In this document: piece by piece, positions 1 to 7,077 of the stretch
Position numbering within the stretch: position 1 is the first letter of the stretch
How the letters are laid out: every line of letters starts with the position of its first letter
Position numbers and translations under genes: made by a program
Notes under the pieces: model-generated
The model's input: the letters and a program-made list of their open reading frames with translations, nothing else
Told to the model about the DNA's origin: nothing
Database searches by the model: none
From: an uncultured Bacilli bacterium
Lineage (GTDB): Bacteria; Bacillota_I; Bacilli_A; RF39; UBA660
NCBI GenBank assembly: GCA_944333305.1
Contig: CALVKV010000018.1
Location: forward strand, 1 to 16,701
DNA: 16,701 bases
Reading direction: 5' to 3'

Positions 1-517
1 GTCTAGACTCATCATTCATCATTAAATCAACATAACGTCTTCTATATCTTTCCTCAACATCAGTAAGTCCATGAAATTTTTCAGGAAGTGGTCTTAAAGC
101 CTTAACTAAAGGAGTATATTCTAAACACTTAATAGTAACTTCGCCAGTTCTTGTCTTCATAACCTTACCATAAACACCAACAATATCCCCAATATCTGCA
201 GACTTAAATAATGTATAAATATCTTCACCAACATCATTTATTGATATATATACTTGAATAGAGCCCGTCTTATCTTTTATAGAGAAAAATGAAGCTTTAC
301 CCATCTTTCTAATAAACATAATTCTACCTGCTACTTTAACAGTATCAGTCATACTATCAAAAGCATCATGGTCTACACTTTCATACTTTTCTTTAATATC
401 ATTAGCATAATCCTCTCTATCATATCTACTCCCAAAAGGATCATAACCTAATTCTCTTAATTTAAGAGCTTTATCTCTTCTAACTAATTCTTGTTCTGTT
501 AATTTTCGCTCGTGCAT
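1..517 (-). CDS. lysS: Lysyl-tRNA synthetase, class II (5' part only; runs off the window)
   Basis: Cytoplasmic enzyme that charges tRNA-Lys with lysine using ATP. The visible 172 residues cover the N-terminal OB-fold anticodon-binding domain: a stretch beginning VKVAGRIMFIRKMGKASFF, followed near the window edge by LRPLPEKFHGLTDVEERYRR, a hallmark of bacterial class II LysRS just before the catalytic domain. The catalytic domain lies outside the window. The ATG start at 517 has a strong AGGAGG ribosome binding site (525-530) inside the end of the upstream RDD gene, whose stop codon lies at 499-501. The 19-nt overlap suggests translational coupling. The order dusB, a small gene, then lysS matches Bacillus. 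Identification is sure; truncation is due only to the window edge. Confidence 0.95.
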   Translation of the reverse strand, partial: MHERKLTEQELVRRDKALKLRELGYDPFGSRYDREDYANDIKEKYESVDHDAFDSMTDTVKVAGRIMFIRKMGKASFFSIKDKTGSIQVYISINDVGEDIYTLFKSADIGDIVGVYGKVMKTRTGEVTIKCLEYTPLVKALRPLPEKFHGLTDVEERYRRRYVDLMMNDESR

Positions 518-1200
518 AAAACATCCTCCTTCACTGTATCAGCTTGCACTACTTCTGTTTTAGCTAGTTTATCATGTAATCCCTGAGCATTTTTAGTAAA
601 TGCTATCATTATGACACTTATAATCATAACAAGGTATTGTATACCACTAAACAAACTAGTAGTAGTTAAATATAAGTCTTTACTTAAAAATAAAACTAAA
701 GCTATACAAATAATATTTAATAATATACTATTATTAACCATACTTCTAATAAGCAAATCATTCATAGATAAATCTTTATCATTAGTTTTCTTAATTCTAA
801 TTTTCATTAACTTCTTACCAAAAGTCTGCCCATTATTATAACATGGATAAACAACATAGTAAAGTAAACTTATTACTACAGCTACTATAGATGAAACAAC
901 AGTATATTTTGCAATATCATACTCTATATCAACCATCTGATTAACATAATCTTCCATAGAAGAAGTACCACTAACATAGTTTTCTAATATTTGATTCTGC
1001 TCTTCATATAACTTTGAAGCAGTATCATTAAGTGGTATAAATACTGTTATTAAAGTAGTAATAAAAGAAAGAATAATAACATCTATTAAAAAAGCTAACA
1101 ATCTTTGACTAAACATAGCCTTAATATCTGTATTCTTTTTTACTTTCTTTTCTTCGCTTTTTTCTTCTTCTTTTATTTTATCATAAACACTTTTCTTCAT
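499..1200 (-). CDS. RDD-family integral membrane protein
   Basis: A 233-residue membrane protein of the RDD family. A lysine/glutamate-rich cytoplasmic N-terminus (1-27) precedes a first membrane segment carrying the family signature R33, A36 and D40 (RLLAFLID). Further hydrophobic segments lie near 98-118, 152-173 and 180-200. The family landmarks GQTFGKKLMKIRI (about 123-135) and GLHDKLAKTEVV near the C-terminus are present. The biochemical role of the family is mostly unknown; some members have been linked to ion transport, but nothing here shows a substrate. It overlaps dusB by 20 nt upstream and lysS by 19 nt downstream, so the three genes are probably one transcription unit. It takes the place of yazB in the Bacillus dusB-yazB-lysS order. 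Confidence 0.85.
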   Translation of the reverse strand: MKKSVYDKIKEEEKSEEKKVKKNTDIKAMFSQRLLAFLIDVIILSFITTLITVFIPLNDTASKLYEEQNQILENYVSGTSSMEDYVNQMVDIEYDIAKYTVVSSIVAVVISLLYYVVYPCYNNGQTFGKKLMKIRIKKTNDKDLSMNDLLIRSMVNNSILLNIICIALVLFLSKDLYLTTTSLFSGIQYLVMIISVIMIAFTKNAQGLHDKLAKTEVVQADTVKEDVLCTSEN

Positions 1201-2167
1201 TTAAATCCTCCTTAAACTTCTCTAACACTTGTAGTATATCACAAAGTTTAGTCATTTTATAAATTTTATTTTTAATTTCACTATTTCCTTTAACTCCTTT
1301 TAAATACCAACCAACATGACTCCTTATTTCTAATACTGCTTGTCTTTCACTTTTTAAGTCACTCAACATCTTTAAATGTTTAATACACATATCTATTTTA
1401 TCCTTAACCGTAGGTAGTGTATAAGATTTACCTTCTAAATACAAAACCGTATTTCTAATAAGCCAAGGATTACCTAAAACTCCTCTTCCAATCATAACTG
1501 CATCACAACCAGTAAAGTCTAACATTTCTTTCGCTTTTTCTGGACTAGTAACATCTCCGTTACCAATTACTGGAATTTTAACACTATTTTTGACATCTCT
1601 AATTATATTCCAATCTGCTTTTCCAGAATATCCTTGACTCCTTGTTCTCCCGTGAACACAGATAGCACTAGCACCGGCTTCTCCACATACCTTAGCAATT
1701 TCTACAGCATTTATATGATTAGCATCCCAACCGCTACGAATTTTAACTGTAACAGGACATTTAACCGCATTTACCACTGCCCTAACTATTTCTTTCACCT
1801 TATCAGGATCTTTAAGTAAAGCACTACCTGCTTGAGCCCTTAAAGCCACTTTAGGGACAGGACACCCCATGTTAATATCGATAATATCAGGCTTCATATT
1901 TTTTTCTATATATTTAGCTGCTTCTACAAAACTATCCACATCACTACCAAAAATTTGTTGTACAATAGGACGTTCAACATCTTCCATATAAAGCATATCA
2001 ATAGTCTTTTTGTTATCATAACATATTGCCTTATCACTAACCATTTCCGCATAGATAAGACCACAGCCCATTTCTTTAATTATCTTACGATATGCACTAT
2101 TACAAATACCTGCCATAGGGGCAAGGACAACTCTATTTTCTATTTCAACATTACCTATTTTCCACAT
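1181..2167 (-). CDS. dusB: tRNA-dihydrouridine synthase (DusB type)
   Basis: FMN-dependent enzyme that reduces specific uridines in the tRNA D-loop to dihydrouridine. The 328-residue product is a TIM barrel with LAPMAG (15-20), which contributes to the FMN site, INMGCP with the expected catalytic Cys102, VKIRSGWD (141-148), HGRTRSQGYSG (172-182), GNGDV (202-206) and MIGRG further on. The reading frame is open upstream to 2221, but I place the start at ATG 2167: it has a GGGTGAT ribosome binding site at the spacing seen at other starts here (tilS, yabP), and MWKIGNVEIENR aligns with family N-termini. The gene follows the small toxin-like locus and is coupled to the RDD gene by a 20-nt overlap. 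Synteny with Bacillus dusB-lysS supports the assignment. Confidence 0.93.
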   Translation of the reverse strand: MWKIGNVEIENRVVLAPMAGICNSAYRKIIKEMGCGLIYAEMVSDKAICYDNKKTIDMLYMEDVERPIVQQIFGSDVDSFVEAAKYIEKNMKPDIIDINMGCPVPKVALRAQAGSALLKDPDKVKEIVRAVVNAVKCPVTVKIRSGWDANHINAVEIAKVCGEAGASAICVHGRTRSQGYSGKADWNIIRDVKNSVKIPVIGNGDVTSPEKAKEMLDFTGCDAVMIGRGVLGNPWLIRNTVLYLEGKSYTLPTVKDKIDMCIKHLKMLSDLKSERQAVLEIRSHVGWYLKGVKGNSEIKNKIYKMTKLCDILQVLEKFKEDLNEEKCL

Positions 2168-2241
2168 AAAATCACCCAATACTTGCAAAATATAAACTTT
2201 TATGTTGCTATGAATATGCAAAAAAATTTACATAAACTATT

Positions 2242-2335
2242 AAGGGAACATTCAACATTGCCTTGTTGAATGTCTACCCAAATATTATTTTAGGAAGACA
2301 CTTAATTCATTAGATGAATTAAGTGTCATTTTTTT
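2242..2335 (+). ncRNA. Candidate antisense RNA (antitoxin) opposite the small hydrophobic peptide gene
   Basis: This is inference from layout. The plus strand has a short element starting AAGGGAACATTCAAC, then a hairpin (9-bp stem ACATTCAAC/GTTGAATGT, 2249-2273), then CTACC. It ends at a perfect 14-bp stem (2297-2327) followed by seven T residues, a convincing intrinsic terminator for plus-strand transcription. No other plus-strand gene ends here. The RNA would be about 95 nt and would be complementary to the 3' end of the minus-strand peptide mRNA. A promoter is not clear: the best candidate is TTGCTA (2205-2210) and TACATA (2229-2234), 18 nt apart and weak. If there is no plus transcript, the hairpin may only act as a terminator shared by both strands. 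Confidence 0.45.
2297..2335. terminator. Strong intrinsic terminator hairpin, best oriented for the plus strand
   Basis: A perfect 14-bp inverted repeat (2297-2310 with 2314-2327, loop TAG) is followed on the plus strand by ATTTTTTTATT, a clear U-tract. On the minus strand the stem is followed by TTCCTAAAATAATATT, a much poorer tract, so termination there is likely weaker. The stem overlaps the TGA stop of the 30-residue peptide gene. Confidence 0.8.
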
Positions 2336-2418
2336 ATTACTATTATCAATATGATAACTAGAGATAAAATGATAGAAATATGTTTAAGCACGTTTAATAC
2401 AAAGATACATTCATTCAT
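2326..2418 (-). CDS. Small hydrophobic membrane peptide, 30 aa; candidate type I toxin
   Basis: The peptide starts MNECIFVLNVLKHISIILSL and continues with a purely aliphatic run ending VIKK: one predicted transmembrane helix with a dilysine C-terminus. This is the general build of type I toxins such as Fst, TxpA and BsrG, though I see no clear sequence kinship to a named family. The ATG at 2418 is preceded by AGAGGT (2428-2433), 9 nt upstream. An upstream copy of its complement, ACCTCT (2455-2460), can pair with it and hide it, a usual feature of such toxins. A strong promoter lies at 2504-2532, giving a leader of about 79 nt. The stop codon lies in a long hairpin shared with a possible antisense RNA. 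The gene sits alone between mscL and dusB. Other options are a chance ORF or a small non-toxic membrane peptide. Confidence 0.55.
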   Translation of the reverse strand: MNECIFVLNVLKHISIILSLVIILIIVIKK

Positions 2419-2427
2419 ATCTATCAA

Positions 2428-2482
2428 ACCTCTGGTTATACTCCTTTTTAGATTAGAGGTAGCGATTATACTCGTTAAATCG
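2428..2482 (-). promoter_or_regulatory. Structured leader that can sequester the ribosome binding site of the small peptide gene
   Basis: On the minus strand ACCTCT (2455-2460) can pair with the ribosome binding site AGAGGT (2428-2433) across a 21-nt loop. Just upstream CGATT/AATCG (2463-2467 and 2478-2482) forms a second hairpin. The octamer GAGTATAA occurs twice, at 2466-2473 and 2436-2443. These elements would keep translation low until refolding or processing. Confidence 0.5.
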
Positions 2483-2503
2483 TTGAAGTTCCCTTATACA
2501 TAT

Positions 2504-2532
2504 ATTATATATTAAAGACAATTTTGATACAA
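2504..2532 (-). promoter_or_regulatory. Sigma-A promoter for the small hydrophobic peptide gene
   Basis: On the minus strand, -35 TTGTAT (2527-2532) and a perfect -10 TATAAT (2504-2509) are separated by 17 nt. The predicted start of transcription is near 2497, immediately before the AAGGGAAC leader motif. Confidence 0.7.
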
Positions 2533-2547
2533 TATATTTTGTTCAAA

Positions 2548-3006
2548 TTAGATACTTTTTTCATTTTGTTGTTTTAACAAATCTCTAATTTCTTCAAGTA
2601 AAATTACTTGTTCATCCTTTTTCTTTTCTTCCTTTTTATGCTCTATTCCTAACTTTTTATCGGCTTTATCTCTTATCTTAGAAACTACTTTAACCATTAC
2701 AAAAATGCAAATAGCAATAATTAAAAAATCTACAATACTTTGAATAAAAGATCCATACATAATAGAAGCATCACCTATTTTAATAGATAAACCACTAAAG
2801 TCAAGTCCACCTAAAACTACTCCAAGTAAAGGCATAAATATATCATCAACTAAACTACTAACTATCTTAGAAAATGCACCACCAATAATGACACCAACAG
2901 CCATATCTAAAACAGCCCCTCTACTAATAAATTTTCTAAACTCCCCTATTTCTTTTTCCACTGTTTTCTTTGCTTTCACATCTACTTCCTCCATTACTTT
3001 TTCCAC
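2548..3006 (-). CDS. mscL: Large-conductance mechanosensitive channel
   Basis: Inner-membrane pore that opens on hypo-osmotic shock to release solutes. The 152-residue product has the MscL core: EFRKFISRGAVLDMAVGVIIG (N-terminal amphipathic helix and TM1), a periplasmic loop with FSGLSI, the YGSFIQSIVDFLIIAICIFVMVK segment (TM2), and a charged C-terminal helix ending in LLEEIRDLLKQQN. The start used is GTG at 3006 with AGG 4-5 nt upstream; the alternative ATG at 2994 has a weaker site. Either way, about 20 residues precede the usual family start, so the N-terminus is a little extended. It has its own promoter, overlapping the ftsH terminator. No terminator is evident downstream. Confidence 0.95.
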   Translation of the reverse strand: MEKVMEEVDVKAKKTVEKEIGEFRKFISRGAVLDMAVGVIIGGAFSKIVSSLVDDIFMPLLGVVLGGLDFSGLSIKIGDASIMYGSFIQSIVDFLIIAICIFVMVKVVSKIRDKADKKLGIEHKKEEKKKDEQVILLEEIRDLLKQQNEKSI

Positions 3007-3029
3007 AAGACCTGTGAATAATTGTATAT

Positions 3030-3058
3030 ATAATACAGAAAAAAGAACTATTTTTCAA
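3030..3058 (-). promoter_or_regulatory. Sigma-A promoter for mscL, fused to the ftsH terminator
   Basis: On the minus strand, -35 TTGAAA (3053-3058) lies in the loop of the ftsH terminator hairpin, the terminator U-tract forms part of the 17-nt spacer, and -10 TATTAT (3030-3035) follows directly. Confidence 0.7.
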
Positions 3059-3066
3059 GTTCTTTT
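3039..3066 (-). terminator. Intrinsic terminator of ftsH
   Basis: A 9-bp stem AAAAGAACT/AGTTCTTTT (3058-3066 with 3041-3049), loop of 8, followed by a run of T on the minus strand (3039-3044). The stem starts within the last codons of ftsH. Confidence 0.8.
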
Positions 3067-5015
3067 ATAAGCTCTGCCTTATTCATTTTAGTATAACCTT
3101 TAATACCTTTTTCTCTAGCAAGTTCTTTCAACTTAGTTAAACTCATCTTCTCATAACTAGTCTCTTCATCTTCATTAGGCATTTTTCCATGTTCTACTAA
3201 GTAATCAATTTGTTCTTTAGTTAATGTCTCATACTCCAATAATGTCTTGGCAAGTAAATCAAGTAAATCTCTATTATCTTTAATAATCTTAGTTGCTTCA
3301 TCATAACATTTATCAATAATTTTTCTCATTTCTTGATCTATTTCATGTGCTACTTCATTAGAGAAATTACGACTCTTAGCATAATCACGACCTAAGAAAG
3401 CACTTCCCTCTCTTTGTTCTAATTGCATTGGTCCTAAATCACTCATACCATATTCAGTAACCATAGCTCTAGCAATCTTAGTAGCTTTCTCAAAATCATT
3501 TTCAGCACCCGTTGTTACTTCTCCAAAAACAACTTCTTCACTAACACGTCCTGCAAGTAAACCTGTAATCTCTTCTAATAAATCAGTCTTAGTGCGACAA
3601 ATCTTTTCTTCACTAGGGATCATCATATTATATCCACCAGCAGCACCTCTTGGAATAATTGTAACTTTTTGAACGTCATTAGCACCTTTTAACTTAATAC
3701 CAACAACAGCATGACCAGACTCATGATAAGCAACTAATTTTCTATCGTTCTCACTACGTTTAGCACTTGTCTTAGCTGGTCCCATTAGAACCCTATCACT
3801 AGCTTCATCAATTTCACTCATTGTAATAGCATCTTTATTACGTCTAACTGCAAGTAAAGCAGCTTCATTAAGTAAATTTTCTAGGTCAGCTCCTGAATAT
3901 CCTGGAGTTCTCTTAGCAATAGCAGGAATATTAACACCATCTGCTAACACCTTATTACGAGCATGAACTTTAAGTATTTCTTCACGTCCCTTTACATCAG
4001 GCAAATTAACTGTAACTTGTCTATCAAAACGACCTGGACGAAGTAGGGCTGGATCTAGTACATCAGGTCTATTAGTAGCAGCAATTATAATGATACCTTC
4101 ATTTTCACCAAAGCCATCCATCTCAGTAAGTAATTGATTTAATGTTTGTTCTCTTTCATCATGGCCTCCACCAATACCAGTACCCCTTTGTCTACCTACA
4201 GCATCAATCTCATCTATAAAGATAAGACATGGCGCTGTTCTTTTAGCTTGTTGGAACATATCACGAACACGACTCGCACCCACACCAACAAACAACTCAA
4301 CAAAGTCAGATCCACTAATATAATAGAAAGGAACATTAGCTTCTCCTGCAACAGCACGAGCTAACAATGTTTTACCAGTTCCAGGAGGACCATATAAAAG
4401 AACACCCTTAGGAATTCTTGCTCCTAATTTTTGGAACTTCTTAGGATTCTTTAAGAAATCAATTAATTCTTTAACTTCTTCTTTTTCTTCATTAAGACCT
4501 GCTACATCTTTAAAAGTAACTTTATTTTTTTCACTAGATAGCTTTGCTTTACTCTTTCCAAAATCAAGCGAATTCTTACCTCCGCCCATTTGCTTACTTA
4601 AAAACCAGAAACAAACGAACGCTAAAATAGCAATAGGTAAAACATTAGCTAAAACAAGTAAAATTGTACTAGATTCTGGATCAGCAACACTATTAAACTC
4701 AAAATCATCAGCATCACTTGCTTCTACTAATTTTCTCATAACTTGATCAGATAAAGGTACCCTAACAAAGAAACTTTCGTTTTCAGCATAATCATCTAAA
4801 GTACCTGTAATTTCATAAACTTTCGCTCTATCACGAGGTGTTACTGTAATCTCTTTAACTTCTTTATCTTCAAGACTAGTCATAAACTCATCATAAGTTA
4901 AAACATTAACTTTTTGATTAGCAACACTTACAAAATAAACAACCCCAAGCATTACTAGAAGCAAAAAGACATATGGAAGTAAACCTTTTTTTACCACTTT
5001 TTTATTTACATTCAT
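3048..5015 (-). CDS. ftsH: ATP-dependent zinc metalloprotease FtsH with C-terminal Rho-N/SAP-like tail
   Basis: Membrane-bound AAA+ protease that extracts and degrades membrane and regulatory proteins. In the 655 residues: TM1 about 13-31, an extracytoplasmic domain, TM2 about 117-139, Walker A GPPGTGKT (209-216), Walker B LIFIDEID (264-271), the second region of homology with [19 protein letters not shown] (315-333), zinc motif HESGH (431-435) and the likely third zinc ligand D507. The last 35 residues (621-655) are unusual for Fts[21 protein letters not shown] followed by [12 protein letters not shown], which looks like the Rho-N/SAP helix-extended-helix fold used in nucleic acid binding. 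The start has AAAGGAGAG at good spacing. It follows tilS by 18 nt, in the same operon as divIC and tilS; hprT, normally between tilS and ftsH, is absent. Confidence 0.97.
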   Translation of the reverse strand: MNVNKKVVKKGLLPYVFLLLVMLGVVYFVSVANQKVNVLTYDEFMTSLEDKEVKEITVTPRDRAKVYEITGTLDDYAENESFFVRVPLSDQVMRKLVEASDADDFEFNSVADPESSTILLVLANVLPIAILAFVCFWFLSKQMGGGKNSLDFGKSKAKLSSEKNKVTFKDVAGLNEEKEEVKELIDFLKNPKKFQKLGARIPKGVLLYGPPGTGKTLLARAVAGEANVPFYYISGSDFVELFVGVGASRVRDMFQQAKRTAPCLIFIDEIDAVGRQRGTGIGGGHDEREQTLNQLLTEMDGFGENEGIIIIAATNRPDVLDPALLRPGRFDRQVTVNLPDVKGREEILKVHARNKVLADGVNIPAIAKRTPGYSGADLENLLNEAALLAVRRNKDAITMSEIDEASDRVLMGPAKTSAKRSENDRKLVAYHESGHAVVGIKLKGANDVQKVTIIPRGAAGGYNMMIPSEEKICRTKTDLLEEITGLLAGRVSEEVVFGEVTTGAENDFEKATKIARAMVTEYGMSDLGPMQLEQREGSAFLGRDYAKSRNFSNEVAHEIDQEMRKIIDKCYDEATKIIKDNRDLLDLLAKTLLEYETLTKEQIDYLVEHGKMPNEDEETSYEKMSLTKLKELAREKGIKGYTKMNKAELIKELEK

Positions 5016-5033
5016 TGGAAATCTCTCCTTTTT

Positions 5034-6350
5034 CTATTCATATCTCAGTATTATATCATAAAATTCATTATTAGTCTTATCAAATTTAGACTTTTTAAGG
5101 CCTGGCACAAAAACTATATGTGAGGCACTATCAACTACTATAGGCCATAAATCCCTTTCTGTCAAAGGAATTTTTGCATCTATAAAAATATCTTTAATTT
5201 TTTTATGTCCTCCTCCTTTTATAGCCATCACATCACCTAATTTTCTCGTTCTAACTATCAAAGGTAAAACAACTTCTTTACTTGATAATTTAATAATATT
5301 ATTACTATTACCTTTAACTGAATCCAATTGTTTTAATCTATGACCATTTGGCAAAAGAACTTCTTTAGAAACTTCAATCTCATAACTACTAAAAAGAACA
5401 GGATTTCTACTAATAGATAATGTATTATAGCTCTTAACAACCTCTACATCGTTAGGTAAATTAATTTTAGAATTACTCTTTTTACTATCAATTAATTTCT
5501 CCATTAAATCTAAATGCCTATCATTAATTAATATTAAATCATCTTGATAAAAAGCTGAAATAAATCTTTCTAACACAATCCTTTGTAAAAACTTATTAAG
5601 AGTTAAATACCTATCTATAAAAAGTTTATTGCCATTAACAACTTTTAAAATAGCTTTACTAGCTTCTTCTTCAATAAAGTTATCTGCATCGCTCAAAACA
5701 TTACTAAATTTTAAAAACTTTTTATGAATATCTTTATCTTCTTTTTTTAAGAAAGGAAGAATTTCTTTACGATATCTATTTCTTGTATAAACACTACTAA
5801 AATTACTATTATCAATAGCATAAGGTACCTTTTCTTTATGACAATAATTAACTAATTCATCTTTAGTTAAACCTATAAAAGGTCTATAAATGTAGTATCC
5901 ATCCATTTTAACTAATTTTTGAAAGCCACTATACCCCTTTAATGTAGAACCTCTTGCAATCCTCATCAAAATAGTTTCCATTAAATCATCACCATGATGG
6001 GCAGTAAGCAAATACTTAGCATTATATTTTTTTACAACTTCATCAAAAAATTGATATCTTATATTTCTAGCTTCATTATGAAAATTATCATCTCCATATT
6101 TTTCTATTTTCATATACTCGAAAATAACGTTATTAGTTTTACAAAAATATTCTAAATCCTCTTTCTCTTTAGCACTCTCACGTCTTTTATCATGATTAAC
6201 ATGGGCACAAACTAATACAATATTTATTTTTTTTCTATATTCCAAAAGAGTTTTAAACAAAGCCATAGAATCAGGCCCATAACTACAACCAAAAACTAAA
6301 AAATCTCCATCTTTAACTTTAATATCTTTATACAAATTGTCTATATTCAT
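5034..6350 (-). CDS. tilS: tRNA(Ile)-lysidine synthase
   Basis: ATP-dependent enzyme that converts C34 of the tRNA-Ile CAU anticodon to lysidine, making it read AUA instead of AUG. The 438-residue product has the N-type ATP-pyrophosphatase domain first: the P-loop region SYGPDS (23-28), AHVNHDKRRES (49-59), AHHGDDLMETILMRIARGST and IDNSNFSSVYTRNRYRKEI. A middle helical domain follows, and then the C-terminal TilS domain with RKLGDVMAIKGGGHKKIKDI and FVPGLKKS. The P-loop is odd: the family consensus SGGxDS here has Tyr24 instead of the second Gly. The other motifs are intact, so activity is still likely. The start has GGTGATTTTATG. It lies between divIC and ftsH as in Bacillus. Confidence 0.95.
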   Translation of the reverse strand: MNIDNLYKDIKVKDGDFLVFGCSYGPDSMALFKTLLEYRKKINIVLVCAHVNHDKRRESAKEKEDLEYFCKTNNVIFEYMKIEKYGDDNFHNEARNIRYQFFDEVVKKYNAKYLLTAHHGDDLMETILMRIARGSTLKGYSGFQKLVKMDGYYIYRPFIGLTKDELVNYCHKEKVPYAIDNSNFSSVYTRNRYRKEILPFLKKEDKDIHKKFLKFSNVLSDADNFIEEEASKAILKVVNGNKLFIDRYLTLNKFLQRIVLERFISAFYQDDLILINDRHLDLMEKLIDSKKSNSKINLPNDVEVVKSYNTLSISRNPVLFSSYEIEVSKEVLLPNGHRLKQLDSVKGNSNNIIKLSSKEVVLPLIVRTRKLGDVMAIKGGGHKKIKDIFIDAKIPLTERDLWPIVVDSASHIVFVPGLKKSKFDKTNNEFYDIILRYE

Positions 6351-6371
6351 AAAATCACCACTGTCTAATTA

Positions 6372-6674
6372 CTATTCATCATCTTCAGGTATTTTTAAAA
6401 TATATTCTCCATCTTTAGAATAATAATATTTTTCTCTTGCATACCGTGCTATATAATCGGAGTCTTGAAGCTTTTTAACATCAGACTCTAATTCTTCTTC
6501 TTTATCCTTTAGAGAAGCTAATTCTTTCTTTAACTCTCCCTTCTCCTGATATTTACTATATATCATAGTCCAATATCTAAAAATTGTAAATGTAGTAAAA
6601 ATTATAACAGCAAAAGAAATACATAACAACAAAATAGGACCTATTTTTTTCTTTTTCTTATGTTTTCTAGCCAT
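6372..6674 (-). CDS. divIC: Septum formation initiator, DivIC/FtsB family
   Basis: Bitopic membrane protein of the divisome, partner of FtsL and DivIB at the septum. The 100-residue product has a basic cytoplasmic tail (ARKHKKKKK), one membrane helix (about 11-33), an extracytoplasmic coiled coil (about 40-68, with KGELKKELASLKDKEEELES), and the conserved family segment YIARYAREKYYYSKDGE near the C-terminus. The start has AGGTGA about 8 nt upstream. It is the first gene of the divIC-tilS-ftsH unit, with a strong promoter that overlaps the yabQ terminator. Its place after yabP-yabQ is the Bacillus order and favours the name divIC over ftsB. The intervening Bacillus genes (yabR, spoIIE, yabS, yabT) are missing. 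Confidence 0.92.
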   Translation of the reverse strand: MARKHKKKKKIGPILLLCISFAVIIFTTFTIFRYWTMIYSKYQEKGELKKELASLKDKEEELESDVKKLQDSDYIARYAREKYYYSKDGEYILKIPEDDE

Positions 6675-6702
6675 TAAAATTTCACCTACTTTCCTAACAT
6701 AT

Positions 6703-6731
6703 ATTATAGTATTAGAAAAAAACTAGTTCAA
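6703..6731 (-). promoter_or_regulatory. Strong sigma-A promoter of divIC-tilS-ftsH, fused to the yabQ terminator
   Basis: On the minus strand, -35 TTGAAC (6726-6731) lies inside the yabQ terminator hairpin, 17 nt follow (including the terminator T-run), and then comes a perfect -10 TATAAT (6703-6708). Confidence 0.8.
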
Positions 6732-6742
6732 TATTAACTAGT
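6715..6742 (-). terminator. Intrinsic terminator of yabP-yabQ
   Basis: A 7-bp stem ACTAGTT/AACTAGT (6736-6742 with 6722-6728), loop of 7, followed by seven T on the minus strand (6715-6721). The stem starts at the last base of the yabQ stop codon. Confidence 0.75.
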
Positions 6743-7077
6743 CAATTTTTACACTTTTGGTCATCTTTTTTAGTTTTTTCTTTAATATCAGGGATTTTTA
6801 ATAAAAATCTTAATTTTTTACTAAAATTAAAAAACGTAAAAAACCCTAAAGCAATAAACAAATAAAAATACGGATGAATAATAGCACTATTTATTTTTCT
6901 CATAACAAGAAAATAGATTAACACTAAGTCAAGTACAAATATAATATTAAAAATAATCTTAACTACTCTTCTCTTATTAAAAAGTAATTTATAATTGAAA
7001 TTATATAAACAAGATAAAAGGACACCAAATATAAAAGAAAAGATAATAGCAACTATTTGTTCTTTCAAAATCATCAT
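6742..7077 (-). CDS. yabQ: Spore cortex biosynthesis protein YabQ
   Basis: A 111-residue integral membrane protein with hydrophobic segments near 5-25, 40-60 and 68-86 and a lysine-rich C-terminus. It matches YabQ in size, in membrane layout and in position directly after yabP and before divIC. In Bacillus, YabQ is made in the mother cell under sigma-E and is needed for spore cortex formation. The sequence itself is not strongly conserved, so the call rests mainly on synteny plus topology. It overlaps yabP by 4 nt (ATGA), so the two are co-translated; a second ATG one codon downstream is also possible. The stop codon touches an intrinsic terminator. Confidence 0.85.
   Translation of the reverse strand: MMILKEQIVAIIFSFIFGVLLSCLYNFNYKLLFNKRRVVKIIFNIIFVLDLVLIYFLVMRKINSAIIHPYFYLFIALGFFTFFNFSKKLRFLLKIPDIKEKTKKDDQKCKN

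Larger units (their letters stand above)
2242..2495. repeat. Inverted leader repeat flanking the peptide/antisense locus
   Basis: The motif AAGGGAAC(A)TTCAAC is found on the plus strand at 2242-2257 and, as its reverse complement, at 2482-2495. The second copy is therefore at the start of the minus-strand transcript. In both copies the motif is followed by a hairpin and then CTACC. The two copies point toward each other. They may be the matching 5' ends of two convergent RNAs, or the ends of a small mobile element; no clear target-site duplication was seen. Confidence 0.55.

Noticed and set aside
2168..2221. 18-codon upstream extension of dusB
   Set aside because: No ribosome binding site at the upstream ATG, no family similarity, and a good site exists for the ATG at 2167.
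1955..2269. 104-codon plus-strand ORF antisense to dusB
   Set aside because: It is a shadow of dusB, with no ribosome binding site and amino acid content typical of reverse-complemented AT-rich code.
3048..3160. C-terminal FtsH tail as a frameshift artefact or fusion with another gene
   Set aside because: The tail continues in frame, is well formed and ends just at a terminator whose stem begins in its last codons, so it belongs to the gene.
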